Below are positions 35,319-45,800 of a stretch of DNA of 64,000 bases, in pieces. A program made the translations under genes and the position numbers. Below the pieces are notes generated by a model, which made no database searches, was not told the DNA's origin, and saw only the letters and a program-made list of their open reading frames with translations. Source of the DNA: Niabella drilacis. Lineage in GTDB: Bacteria; Bacteroidota; Bacteroidia; Chitinophagales; Chitinophagaceae. Where the stretch lies: the NCBI RefSeq assembly GCF_900101395.1, contig NZ_FMZO01000018.1, positions 43,333-107,332 on the forward strand. Reading direction: 5' to 3'. How positions within the stretch are numbered: position 1 is the stretch's first letter; each line of letters begins with the position of its first letter.

Positions 35319-37781
35319 TTATAATATAACGACCGCTTCTTTCAGCCCCGGGGCGCTAAACACCACCTTAACCGCTCCCTTTCCGCTATTTCTTTTTACA
35401 TAGGCCATCAGGCGGCCGCGATACGCTTTTTGTTTATTATCGGTGTAGTCGCCCATATCACTGTTATTGCCCGCTTCCAGTCCCAGTAAAGTGGCGCCCC
35501 CGGTTATGCTGCAGGTAATCTCTGTGTCTGCATGCGTTACGGGCCGGCCATTTTGATCTGTTACCTGCACAGCAACCTGGGCAACCTGATCCCTGCTGTT
35601 ACCGGATGTGGGAATCAACTTTATCGCATAAGGATCACCCGAAGTTTTTATACTGTAAGCGGACACTATATTGCCGGCCGCGTCCATCCCCTCTGCTTTT
35701 AATTCCCCGGGCCGGTACGGAACATCCCAGTAAATGATCCCTGTTTTACTATCATACTCCTTTACGGCTCCTGCCTGCCTGCCATCCAGCATCAGCCGGG
35801 CTTTGGGAGCATTGGTGTAACATACCACGCGAATGGTTTGTCCGTCTTTATAATTCCAGTCGGACCATGCATCCATTGAAAGCGTTTCATCTTTTTTTCC
35901 CTCCGTCCGGGATAAAACATCTTCTGAGCCGCTGCCTCCCCTTACAGGGTAAGTGCCGATATATAGAACCGGCTTTTCGCTCCAAAGCGATTGCCGGAAA
36001 TAGCCCCTTGGCTTGATGAAGCCTGCAAAGTCCAATAGCCCCGAATAAAAACCGCGCGACGGCCATCTGCCCGACTCACCGAGATAGTCAATACCCGTCC
36101 ACAGGAACTGCCCGAAAATATGGGGGTTGCCGGTAACGGCTTTCCAGGCACTGATATCATGGCGGTTTTCACTGCCGAAAATTACGCGGTGCGGATATTT
36201 CCGGTGATCGCTGGTATAGCGGCTTTCCGTATAGTTATAGCCTGCAATATCCAGTGCGTCCGGGTACCCGGTTTCATTTGACATAGCAACGCCTGCAAGG
36301 CCGGCAGTTACCGGGCGGGAGCGGTCATATTCCCGTACAACTGCAGCCAGTTTTTTGGCGATCACCCCCAACCGCATGGCATCCGGCGCATCTTTTTTAT
36401 AGCCGCCAAAGATTTTTTGGGTAAACCCGTTCCCGGAAGAGCCATCAAGCACCGGGTGCGAGTAAGGATCGTTGGGGTAATCCACTTCGTTGCCAATACT
36501 CCAGGCAAAAACGGAAATATGATTCCGGTCGCGCCGCACCATGTCTGCCAGGTCCCGCGCACCCCATTCGTCAAAAAAATCATAGGTACCATCATAACCG
36601 GGCGTACCCACATTCCACCCCTCCAGCCATTTCCGCTTGGGGTATTCCCATTCATCAAATGCTTCATTCATCACCAAAAGGCCCAGCTCATCACAAAGAT
36701 CATAAAACACGGCAGCCTGTGGATTATGGCTGGTTCTTACCGCGTTTACACCGATCTCTTTCAGATTCAGCAAACGCCGGCGCCACACTTCTTTATACAT
36801 GGCCGCACCCAGTACACCCGCATCATGATGCAGGCAAACACCTTTTATCTTCATCCATTTACCATTCAGCGCAAAGCCCTTATCCGCATCAAAGGTCAGC
36901 TGCCTGAAGCCGGTAGTGGTGGTAGTGGCATCAACGAGTTTACCTCCCATAAGAATACGGGTACGAAGCTGGTACAATACCGGCGCATCAAGACTCCACA
37001 ACCGCGGATCGGCAACATGTAATTTTGCAGACACCTCGCCAGGGCCTCCGGCATTTATTTTTAAAGCATCGCTGCTCTTTGCTACAACAACGCCCTTATC
37101 GTTCAGCAGTTCGTTCACTACGGTAACGGACCTGGACTGCTTTTCATTATTATCTACCTGAACTTTTACCTGCAGGCTTCCGGAGTTTTTACCTACTTCC
37201 GGATAGGCATATACGCCCCATTGCGCAATGTGCACAGGGGGTGCATATACCAGCCACACATCCCTGTAAATACCAGCCCCCGTATACCAGCGGGAGTCTG
37301 CCGCCCGGTGATGATCCACGCGAACGAGCACTTCATTCTCCTTACCAAATTGAATGTAAGGGGTAATATCATACATAAAAGATATATACCCATTGGGCCT
37401 TTTGCCGATCGGCCTGCCATTGATGAACACTTCGCTCCGGTTATAGACCCCCTCAAAATAAAGATAGACCTTATTGTTTTGTTTTGGAATAAGCAGCGAT
37501 TTTTTATACCAGCCGATACCACCCGGCAAATACCCCATGCTGCTGGCGTTCCGGGGACTGAGCGGTTGCCGGACACTCCAGTCGTGGGGGAGCGCCACCT
37601 GTTGCCAGCTTATGGCAGCAGCAGGCCGTAAAGCCGCTGTATCGCTGCTTAACGCAAAGCTCCAGCCGTCGTTTATTTTTCTTGCATTTCCAAATCCAGG
37701 CTGGGAATAAGCAATGGTGCTGCACAACAATAATGCTGCAAGGCCCGTTAAAAAGACTGTTTTTATTTTTTTCATCCGCAT
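35319..37781 (-). CDS. Exported GH2 glycoside hydrolase (beta-galactosidase type)
   Basis: An 820-residue enzyme with a signal peptide (ending AYSQ). The GH2 sugar-binding domain follows (NEVLVRVDHHRAADSRWYTGAGIYRDVW), then an Ig-like domain, the TIM barrel with acid/base E432 (WSIGNEVDYP) and nucleophile E538 (FGSENRH), and C-terminal domains. It removes terminal beta-linked sugars, probably galactose, though GH2 also includes mannosidases and glucuronidases. The frame is open to 37901, but a start there would overlap the susD stop; 37781 (or 37775) gives a proper signal peptide. It is the last gene of the polysaccharide locus. Confidence 0.9.
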   Translation of the reverse strand: MRMKKIKTVFLTGLAALLLCSTIAYSQPGFGNARKINDGWSFALSSDTAALRPAAAISWQQVALPHDWSVRQPLSPRNASSMGYLPGGIGWYKKSLLIPKQNNKVYLYFEGVYNRSEVFINGRPIGKRPNGYISFMYDITPYIQFGKENEVLVRVDHHRAADSRWYTGAGIYRDVWLVYAPPVHIAQWGVYAYPEVGKNSGSLQVKVQVDNNEKQSRSVTVVNELLNDKGVVVAKSSDALKINAGGPGEVSAKLHVADPRLWSLDAPVLYQLRTRILMGGKLVDATTTTTGFRQLTFDADKGFALNGKWMKIKGVCLHHDAGVLGAAMYKEVWRRRLLNLKEIGVNAVRTSHNPQAAVFYDLCDELGLLVMNEAFDEWEYPKRKWLEGWNVGTPGYDGTYDFFDEWGARDLADMVRRDRNHISVFAWSIGNEVDYPNDPYSHPVLDGSSGNGFTQKIFGGYKKDAPDAMRLGVIAKKLAAVVREYDRSRPVTAGLAGVAMSNETGYPDALDIAGYNYTESRYTSDHRKYPHRVIFGSENRHDISAWKAVTGNPHIFGQFLWTGIDYLGESGRWPSRGFYSGLLDFAGFIKPRGYFRQSLWSEKPVLYIGTYPVRGGSGSEDVLSRTEGKKDETLSMDAWSDWNYKDGQTIRVVCYTNAPKARLMLDGRQAGAVKEYDSKTGIIYWDVPYRPGELKAEGMDAAGNIVSAYSIKTSGDPYAIKLIPTSGNSRDQVAQVAVQVTDQNGRPVTHADTEITCSITGGATLLGLEAGNNSDMGDYTDNKQKAYRGRLMAYVKRNSGKGAVKVVFSAPGLKEAVVIL

Positions 37782-37815
37782 ATTTTTACGATCCGTTCCT
37801 AAAACTTTTTTGTGT

Positions 37816-39489
37816 TTACTGATATCCTTCATTTTGTTGTAATTTGTTATCCGATGCCAATATTTCCGGGCGGGGAATCGGGAGCCAGTAATTCTTTGCA
37901 CTAAATGCCTTACCCTCCAAAGCTACTTTTCTTTCATAAGAAAAACTGCCATTGGCGTTCTTTGTAATGATCATACCATAAGCGGGCGTATTTTCCACCA
38001 CATCCGCGATCTTCCATCGACGGACGTCATAAAACCGGTGCTCTTCAAAAGCAAGTTCTACCTGCCGCTCTTTTCTTATAGCCCCCCTCATTTGTGTCTG
38101 CGACAGCCCTGAAGGCAGCGGAGGCTGCCCCACACTGGCCCTTTGTCTGACCTGGTTTACCGCATCATATACGGTTTCGTCGGGGCCAGAAGCCTCGTTT
38201 TGCGCCTCTGCATAGTTCAGGAGCACTTCGGCATAACGGATATAGATCCAGGGCTGCTGCCCCGCCGATGACCAGGGGTTTTGAATGGGGTTGGCATCAT
38301 TCATAAACTTACGCAGGTAGTACCCTGTTTTGGTAGTGTTCCAGTTAGACGGCCCGTCTTTACTATCCCGCCCGCCCGGTATATAGGCTTCAAGAGCGCG
38401 TCCACGGTAGGATGCCCCGTTATAAAGAATCGTATAATAAAAACGCTTGTCCCTGTTTTCATAGGGTTTAGCAGCATCATACCCGGATGTGGCATCCGTT
38501 ATATCCTTTCCATCATCCATCTGGTAGGCATCTACCAGGTTTTGAAGCGGGGTATTTCCGGCCCAGCCATCGTATCCGTTAGGCCCGTTGGAGATCTCCA
38601 TTCTTACATGAGGCGCCGTTATGGTGTACTGACGGCCAAAGATAATTTCGTTGCCGGCCATTGTCTGATCAATAAACAGCGCACTGTAGTTATCCTGGAT
38701 GGCATATTTTTTCAGGTCGATAACATCCTGTGCTGCCTTTGCGGCCGCTGCCCATGTGCCACAATTGTAAAGCGGGCTTGCCGCATACAGCAGCAACCGC
38801 GCTTTCAACGCCAGGGCCGCGCCTTTGGTAGCCCTCCCCAATGGCCAGCTCCCTCCATTGTCCCTGGGTAATAACTGGGCCGCCGTATCCAGCTGAGCCA
38901 CGGCATAATCAATCGATGCCTTAAGAGAAGCCCTTGTGAAAAGTGCCGGATCGCTGTAGTTATCTTTTAATTCATATACCCTGTCGCCCACGAGGACTGC
39001 GCCCCCGTAATTCCTGATCAGATCCTGGTACCGGAATGCCCGTAAAAACTTCAGCTCTCCAATAATATTTTTTTTGTGCCCGTCACTCATGGTAACCGAA
39101 GCAATATTATTAAGCGCCCAGTTACAGTCCCGTATTCCGCGGTAGCTTCTGCCCCAGAAGGCGCCGGCGTTTCCCAGGTTTTCAGGCGCTATCTGCCCTC
39201 GCTGTATCAGCCAGCTCCCGTCATCATTATTATAGATCGATTCGTCGGTATTGGAGCTCCACATGCTGTATTCAAAGGCCCGGCCAAACCCCGGGAGCGT
39301 TCCTTCCCCTTCTTTATCGATGATCTTTATTCCCATATACCGGTTTATAACATAATCTTCAAACAACGCCGAATCCTGCAAAATGGCAACATCAGAAATG
39401 GTCGTTGTTGGTGTCAGATCCAGAAAATTTTTTTTGCACGAAAATAGCATGATACTCGTTGCAAATATGGATACAATTATCTTTTTCAT
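37816..39489 (-). CDS. SusD/RagB-family glycan-binding lipoprotein
   Basis: A 557-residue surface lipoprotein. The signal peptide ends in the lipobox LFSC, so the mature N-terminus is the Cys. TPR-like helices (GNAGAFWGRSYRGIRDCNWALNNI, LKFLRAFRYQDLIRNYGG) and the C-terminal WLPIPRPEILASDNKLQQNEGY are standard for SusD. It forms the lid of the SusC barrel encoded directly upstream and binds the target oligosaccharide. Paired with the GH2 enzyme 34 bp downstream. Confidence 0.95.
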   Translation of the reverse strand: MKKIIVSIFATSIMLFSCKKNFLDLTPTTTISDVAILQDSALFEDYVINRYMGIKIIDKEGEGTLPGFGRAFEYSMWSSNTDESIYNNDDGSWLIQRGQIAPENLGNAGAFWGRSYRGIRDCNWALNNIASVTMSDGHKKNIIGELKFLRAFRYQDLIRNYGGAVLVGDRVYELKDNYSDPALFTRASLKASIDYAVAQLDTAAQLLPRDNGGSWPLGRATKGAALALKARLLLYAASPLYNCGTWAAAAKAAQDVIDLKKYAIQDNYSALFIDQTMAGNEIIFGRQYTITAPHVRMEISNGPNGYDGWAGNTPLQNLVDAYQMDDGKDITDATSGYDAAKPYENRDKRFYYTILYNGASYRGRALEAYIPGGRDSKDGPSNWNTTKTGYYLRKFMNDANPIQNPWSSAGQQPWIYIRYAEVLLNYAEAQNEASGPDETVYDAVNQVRQRASVGQPPLPSGLSQTQMRGAIRKERQVELAFEEHRFYDVRRWKIADVVENTPAYGMIITKNANGSFSYERKVALEGKAFSAKNYWLPIPRPEILASDNKLQQNEGYQ

Positions 39490-39562
39490 GTTTTTACTTT
39501 TATTTTATTGTCGCCGGATTTTGCAAAAACAATCACGGCAAAGGCAGTGCTGGTATTTCCGG

Positions 39563-42500
39563 TCAGAACCTCAGGTTCAGGCCAAGGTTGATGATCCGCT
39601 GCTGCGGGTAAAATTGCCCGGAGCCACTGCTGCCTTCCGGGTCATAGTCTTTTACTTTTGTAATAGTGAACAGATTGAACCCGCTGGCGTATACCCTGAC
39701 GTTTGATAACTTTATGCGGGTCAGCAACGGGTTTACGATGGTATAACCGAGCTCTACATTTTTCAGCCGGATAAAGGATGCATCATTCAGCCAGAAAGTG
39801 CTGGGATAAGCGCCGCCATTGACCGAGTTGGATGCGCGTTCATCCACCCTGGGGTAACTGCCGCCCGGGTTGGAGGGGCTCCAGCGGTTATCGGCCCAGG
39901 AGCTGTAGAAATTCCCGATCGTACCCGATTCGGGCAGCACATACTGGCTCACCCGTGCCTGACCGGCAAATAATATCGTCAGATCTATATTCTTATAATC
40001 CCCGCCGGCGGTAAAGCCATAGGTAACCTGGGGGATATTCCCATATTTTGTACGTACCATATCATTGGCATCAATTTTACCATCCTTTGTATAGTCCTGG
40101 TAAACCAGATCGCCCTGGCGCGGTGTGGTTGTCGGATGGGGGTAGGTTGAAAAATCGTCTGTTGTCCGCATCATCCCGATGCTGTTATACAAAAGATAGG
40201 TATTTAAAGGACGGCCGGTCTGCTTTTGCCATTCCGGTGTTCCGGGTGCTTCATCTATGTCAACAATTTTGCTTTTTGCATAGGTAAGGTTTCCCGAAAA
40301 GTAGATGCCGGCGTCCTGATCCAGCCGCTTATTGTAGCCCAGTGTAAACTCAAACCCGTTGTTATCTACTTTGCCTATATTTTCAGCGGGTATGATGGCA
40401 CTGTTGATACCCGACAGCTGGGGAACGGAAGCATTCCGCTGCGCAAGAATATCCGTGCGCTTTTGCTGGAAGTAAATGAACTCCAGGTTAAAGTGTTTCA
40501 GGAAAACAGCGTTCAGGCCTATATCCAGCTTTTTGGCTTTTTCCCATGTTATATCCGGGTTTGCCAGCAACGTAAGATCATAGCCAGGCACGATAACTCC
40601 ATTGATAACATACTGGCTGTTTAACGAATAATTATTAAAATACTGGAAAAGCCCTACGTTATCATTGCCCAGTATACCATAGGAGGCCCTTAACTTAAGA
40701 TCATTGATAACGGCACCTTTATGAAACCAGTCCTCGTTGGATATGCGCCATGCTGCAGACACTGCAGGAAAAAAGCCGTATTGGTGACCGGGCCCAAAGG
40801 TGGATGAACCGTCCACCCGCGCCTGTACCTCCGCCATATACTTCTCGCTGTAATTATAGGCAACCCGTCCCAGGTAACTCTTCCGGGTGTAGGTATAGCT
40901 TCCGCCATCGCTCGACTTATCTGCATCGGCGGTTCCGCCCTGGCTTAGCTCCGGCGTGGTATACGTTGGAAAATGCTTCCTGTATGCGGAAAAATTGTCA
41001 CTGTGATAGTTGCTTTGCTCGTAGCCAACAAACGCATTGATGCTGTGTTTGTCAAACCGCCGGTCAAAATTAAGACGTATATTGGAAACATACTGATACT
41101 GGTTGGTCTGAGACTGGTATAAGGTAGCCTGCTTGTCGATACCACCCAGCACATTGGGCGTGTAGGTACCGGTTGCAGCGTTGTATTGATACAGGTTATA
41201 GGGGGTTGCAAAATTCTTATCAAACCCGGAGGATTTATCAACGCTGAACATTCCCTCCAATGCCAGCCCCTTTACGCCTGGTATTTCATATGCGCCTTTC
41301 AGAACACCGTTAAAAACAAGCGTAGGATTGTAATTGGTGCCCGGGATATCGGTTACCATAATGGCCGGGTTGCCGTTTTCGATACCGGTAGTGGGCAGAC
41401 CGTTGGGATAGTAGGCGGCAACCGTTGGATAGGCCCTGTACAGAAAACGGAAGATATCGCCGGCTCCCGATTGAGGAAACATCCGGTCTTCCTGCCGGCC
41501 CGATAACAACAGCCCCACCTTCAGCCGTTTAGAGATATTGGCATCAACATTTGACCGGAAACTGTATTGTTTGTACCGGGTAACACCGTTCTTATACAAC
41601 CCGTCCTGGTTCAGGTAGCCTGCCGACAGGAAATATTTCACATTCTCTCCGCCACCGCTCACGGAAATATCATGCTTACTTTGCAGGGCCATTTTTTTCA
41701 ATACCAGGTCCGGCCAGTTGGTATTCGGGTAGTTTAACGGATCGCTTCCGTCTTTAAACTTTTGCAGCTGCTCTTCCGAATAGATCTGGTTCATCCCCTT
41801 ATCCTGGCTATTGTAGTAGGCGATCTCATTTTGAATGGTAGCATAAGTAAAGGCATCCGCCAGTTTTGGCAACCTCGTTGGCGAAGTAAAGGCCTGGTTA
41901 AAATTATAGCTTATCTGGGGCTTCCCCGACTTCCCCTTTTTTGTAGTAACCAGGATAACACCGTTAGCCGCCCTGCTTCCATAAACGGCGGCAGAGGCGT
42001 CCTTCAACACAGAAATATCCTCAATATCATTGGGGTTCAGTCTTGACAGCCCTCCTATCTGGCCGGGGACGCCATCTACGACTACCAGCACGTCATTATT
42101 TCCTGTTGTTGCCAGGCCCCTTATCAATATGCTTGATCCGTCGTAACCAGGCTCCCCACTCCGGTTATTGGCAATAACCCCCGACACCCGCCCCGCAAAG
42201 CTGTTGGAAACATCCGGCTGCGGGCTTTTCTTCAGTTCATCTCCTTTTACAGAAGATACGGACCCGGTTAACGTAGCCTTTTTTTGCGTACCATACCCGA
42301 TCACCACAACCTCATTCATAGCCGCCACCAATTCATTATCGAGCACCACATCAATATTCTCATCCCCCAGGACAGCTACCTCCCGCGCTGCAAAGCCAAT
42401 ACTGGTAAATTGCAGCCGGTCTCCCTTAGCCGCAGGAATAGCATAATGACCTGTTCCATCGGTCATGACGGCTGTTGTTTTGCCTACTACAGATACGGTT

Positions 42501-42649
42501 ACCCCTGCCAGCCTTTCTCCCCGGGAGCTGGTAACGGTTCCTTTGACGGGGCTTTGCGCAAAAGCCCGGGGTGAAATAAGCACGAGTAAAAACAGAACAA
42601 TTAAAGCATAAAAAGAAGATAACCTGCTTTTTCCTGAATAGTTTTCCAT
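39563..42649 (-). CDS. SusC/RagA-family TonB-dependent outer-membrane transporter
   Basis: A 1028-residue outer-membrane barrel. A signal peptide (ending AFAQ) precedes a carboxypeptidase-regulatory-like domain (~33-110), the TonB box/plug start (NEVVVIGYGTQKKATLTGSV) and the plug with SVLKDASAAVYGSRAANGVILVTTKKG. The beta barrel ends in the aromatic C-terminus NLGLNLRF. It imports oligosaccharides with the SusD protein. The upstream gap (42650-42804) carries a hairpin and likely holds the promoter controlled by the hybrid sensor. Confidence 0.96.
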   Translation of the reverse strand: MENYSGKSRLSSFYALIVLFLLVLISPRAFAQSPVKGTVTSSRGERLAGVTVSVVGKTTAVMTDGTGHYAIPAAKGDRLQFTSIGFAAREVAVLGDENIDVVLDNELVAAMNEVVVIGYGTQKKATLTGSVSSVKGDELKKSPQPDVSNSFAGRVSGVIANNRSGEPGYDGSSILIRGLATTGNNDVLVVVDGVPGQIGGLSRLNPNDIEDISVLKDASAAVYGSRAANGVILVTTKKGKSGKPQISYNFNQAFTSPTRLPKLADAFTYATIQNEIAYYNSQDKGMNQIYSEEQLQKFKDGSDPLNYPNTNWPDLVLKKMALQSKHDISVSGGGENVKYFLSAGYLNQDGLYKNGVTRYKQYSFRSNVDANISKRLKVGLLLSGRQEDRMFPQSGAGDIFRFLYRAYPTVAAYYPNGLPTTGIENGNPAIMVTDIPGTNYNPTLVFNGVLKGAYEIPGVKGLALEGMFSVDKSSGFDKNFATPYNLYQYNAATGTYTPNVLGGIDKQATLYQSQTNQYQYVSNIRLNFDRRFDKHSINAFVGYEQSNYHSDNFSAYRKHFPTYTTPELSQGGTADADKSSDGGSYTYTRKSYLGRVAYNYSEKYMAEVQARVDGSSTFGPGHQYGFFPAVSAAWRISNEDWFHKGAVINDLKLRASYGILGNDNVGLFQYFNNYSLNSQYVINGVIVPGYDLTLLANPDITWEKAKKLDIGLNAVFLKHFNLEFIYFQQKRTDILAQRNASVPQLSGINSAIIPAENIGKVDNNGFEFTLGYNKRLDQDAGIYFSGNLTYAKSKIVDIDEAPGTPEWQKQTGRPLNTYLLYNSIGMMRTTDDFSTYPHPTTTPRQGDLVYQDYTKDGKIDANDMVRTKYGNIPQVTYGFTAGGDYKNIDLTILFAGQARVSQYVLPESGTIGNFYSSWADNRWSPSNPGGSYPRVDERASNSVNGGAYPSTFWLNDASFIRLKNVELGYTIVNPLLTRIKLSNVRVYASGFNLFTITKVKDYDPEGSSGSGQFYPQQRIINLGLNLRF

Positions 42650-42750
42650 TAAAACAATCGTTTAATTTTTTTTGATTTGATTTTGTAAACCTGGCTGGTT
42701 CTAAAGCTTGAAACAGAATTTTAGTTTTCTGCCAATAAAATTATACAGCA

Positions 42751-42772
42751 ACACCCCCTTTAGAGGGGGTGT
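42751..42772. terminator. Strong hairpin between the hybrid sensor and susC
   Basis: ACACCCCC and GGGGGTGT form a perfect 8-bp stem with a 6-nt loop, 33 bp past the hybrid sensor stop. The T run (GTTTTCT) lies on the plus-strand side. It probably ends sensor transcripts, or attenuates read-through into susC. Confidence 0.5.
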
Positions 42773-42804
42773 TTTCTGAAAAAAGGGGGTAATTTTCGTA
42801 TTTT

Positions 42805-45800
42805 TTACTGCTGAGAGGTGTTTTTTCTTTTTCCCGCTTCACTGATCGTGTAGCTTTTTTGGAACTGGCGCCGGTACTTCCTGATATATTCTGAGGGGGT
42901 GCAACCGAAAAGCCTGGTAAACTGTGTTCTGAAGTGCTTGATATCATTAAAGCCGGCCTCGGTGGCGGCCTCTGTTACATTGCAATTTGTATTAATAAGT
43001 AAGGCTGCGGCTTTGCGCAGCCGGATCATCCTTACAAAACTGCTGACGGTATGCCCGGACAGCTGTTTAATTTTCTTGTACAGGGCGGAATGGCTTTTTC
43101 CCATTTCCCGCGCCAGCATATTTATGGCAAACTGTTCGTCATACAAATGTTCCTCTACCACTTTGATGCACTGGTCTAAAAAGAGTTTTTCACTTTCCAG
43201 TACATTCAGATTGTTTTCCTTAAGCGTCACGTGGTTTAAAAAGTACTGCTGCAAATGGGTCCGGGAAGCAATAAAGTTGTTCACTTTTGCAATGAGCAGC
43301 TCTTTTTCAAATGGCTTCAATATATAATCTGCGGCACCGCTTTTTATACAAAGCAGTTTCATTGCCGCAGAGTCCTCCCCGGTAAGTAAAATTATGGGGA
43401 TATGCTTCAACCGGTTATCGGCCTTGATTTTCACGCAGAGATCATACCCGTTTATGGCTCCGGGCATATTAAGGTCTGTAATGATGATATCCGGCAGCTC
43501 TGATATTGCCAGGCTAAAGGCCCGGGCTCCATCCAATGCTATTAATACATGATATTCCGGCGAGAATATACCTTCGATATACTGTACCAGTGTTTCATTA
43601 TCATCAACGATCAGTATCTTCTTCTTGTCGGAGGCAATTGCATCCAATTTTGGAGCGGGTTCCGCAGAAGGCAATTCCAGCTCTCCCGCCAATATCTCTT
43701 CGGCTAAGTGTTTTTCGGGTTCCTCACCGGCGATCAGCACATTTTCCGGAAGATGTGTTTTCCCTTTAAAAAGCCGGATATAGAAAGTTGTACCTTTTCC
43801 GACTTCCGTTTCATAATACAACTGTCCATGATGAAGGTCTATAAAGTTCTTAACCAGGTAAAGACCGAGGCCAAAACCTGGCTTTTTCTTTGACTCCAGC
43901 GTTTTCACCTGGTAATACTGGTCAAAAATCCGGTTACCGATGGTCTTATCAAACCCCGGCCCCGAGTCCGATAGCGCTATCAGTACCGCATCTGGGGTAT
44001 CCCGGATGTTCAACCGGATCCTTCCCCGTTCCGGCGTATACTTCAGCGCATTGGAGAGAAGGTTAAAAACCGCTATCTCTATTTTCTCGGCATCTGCAAA
44101 AATTTCGGTCGCCTCGTTATCGCAGCAAAGCTCGTAGCTGATATTCTTTACTTTAGCCTGGTAATAAAAACTGTCAAACACCTCTTTGCACAGGTCGTAG
44201 ATCTTATAATTCCCGATCGAAAGGCCGGATGCATTGGCATCCGCTTTTCTGAAAAGCAATAGCTGGTCCACAAGACGCAGCATTCTGCGGGAATTGTTGT
44301 AGGCAACTTTGATCTCCACCGGCTTTTCATCTTCGCCTCCATTATGTATGAGCTCATTAATGGGATTAATGATCAGCGTGAGCAAGGTTCTGAACTCATG
44401 GGTTATATTGGTAAAAAATGACGCCTTCCGTTCACTCAGCTCTTTCTCATTCTGTGCTGTTATCCGGGCCAGCTGTACCTCATATTTGAGTTTTTGCCGG
44501 TTCGTTTTATACTTTAAATACCCGTAAATGACCGCAACGGCAATGCTTGTGTACAACAGCCATGCCCACCAGCTCCGGTACCAGGGCGGCAATACGGTTA
44601 TTTGAAGTCTTGTTAGATCCCGGCCCCATTCCCCGGATTCATTGGTGGATTTAATATATAAGGTATAGGTTCCCTCTCTCAGGTTATTATAGGTCAAACT
44701 ACGGGACAAAGTGTGGTTCCAGCTCCTGTCCCACCCCTGCAGAAAATAAGCATACTGTATCTTGCCCGGCGAAGAAAAAGCCATCGTAACAAAAGAGATG
44801 TCAAGATTGGCATCTTTGAACGGCAGCTCTACTGCCGCTATATTTTCAACGGGCACTTCCTCCCGCCAGTACGCAGTTTGTTCAATAGGTATTTTATTAA
44901 CCTTTACCGAAGTGATCGTTGGCGGGCGCATTGTGCTGTTCCGCTCAATGATGGTTCCGGGATCGAATTTATTAAACCCGTCGATACCCCCAAAGATCAA
45001 CTGGCCATTACGGAGGCGCAGCGCGGCGTTATAGTTAAATTCATTGCTTTGCAATCCGTCGTCCACATCAAAATTATGCGCCTCCCTTTTATCGGGATTA
45101 AATCGAGATAAGCCATTGTAGGAGCTGCACCACAAATACCCGGCAGCATCTTCCAGCACATTCAGGATGGTGTTTCCGGGCAGGCCATCGGCTTCTGTAA
45201 AATGCCTAAACGTATGCTTCTGTTTATCGAAGAGCACCAGCCCGCCGCCCTCGCTCCCCAGCCAGATCCGGTTCCGGGAGTCCACATAAATACACAGAAC
45301 CGGGTAATCGACCGGGTAACGCAGGTGCCGCTTATCCTTTGTATCTACCGCAATCAGCTCTTTATAGTTACCAGCCCACAGCCCACCTTCCTTATCCTGG
45401 TTAATGGCATGGATATTGGTAAGCCGGCTATCAAAAAGCTCCCATTTATTCAATGCTTCATTAAACAGGTACATAGCCCCACCCCTCGTGGCCCCCGCCC
45501 ATAGCCGGTGTTCCCGGTCCTGGAACAGCTTCCAGAAATTGATGTCATACTTTTTTAAGGCCGGGTTATAGCAGGGATAATTCACAAACGTTCCGGAGGT
45601 CCGGTCCATCAGCTGCAACCCGCCTCCAAAAGTGGCCACCCACAGTCGGTTCCGGTAATCAGCCAGGAGGCTTACAACAAAATTGCTGCCCAGGGATCCC
45701 GGGTCACCGGCGTTATGTGTAAAATTGGAAAAGCTATTGGCTCCCGGATCCCAGCGGGAAAGGCCGCCTCCATCTGTTCCGATCCAGATATCATGCCCGG

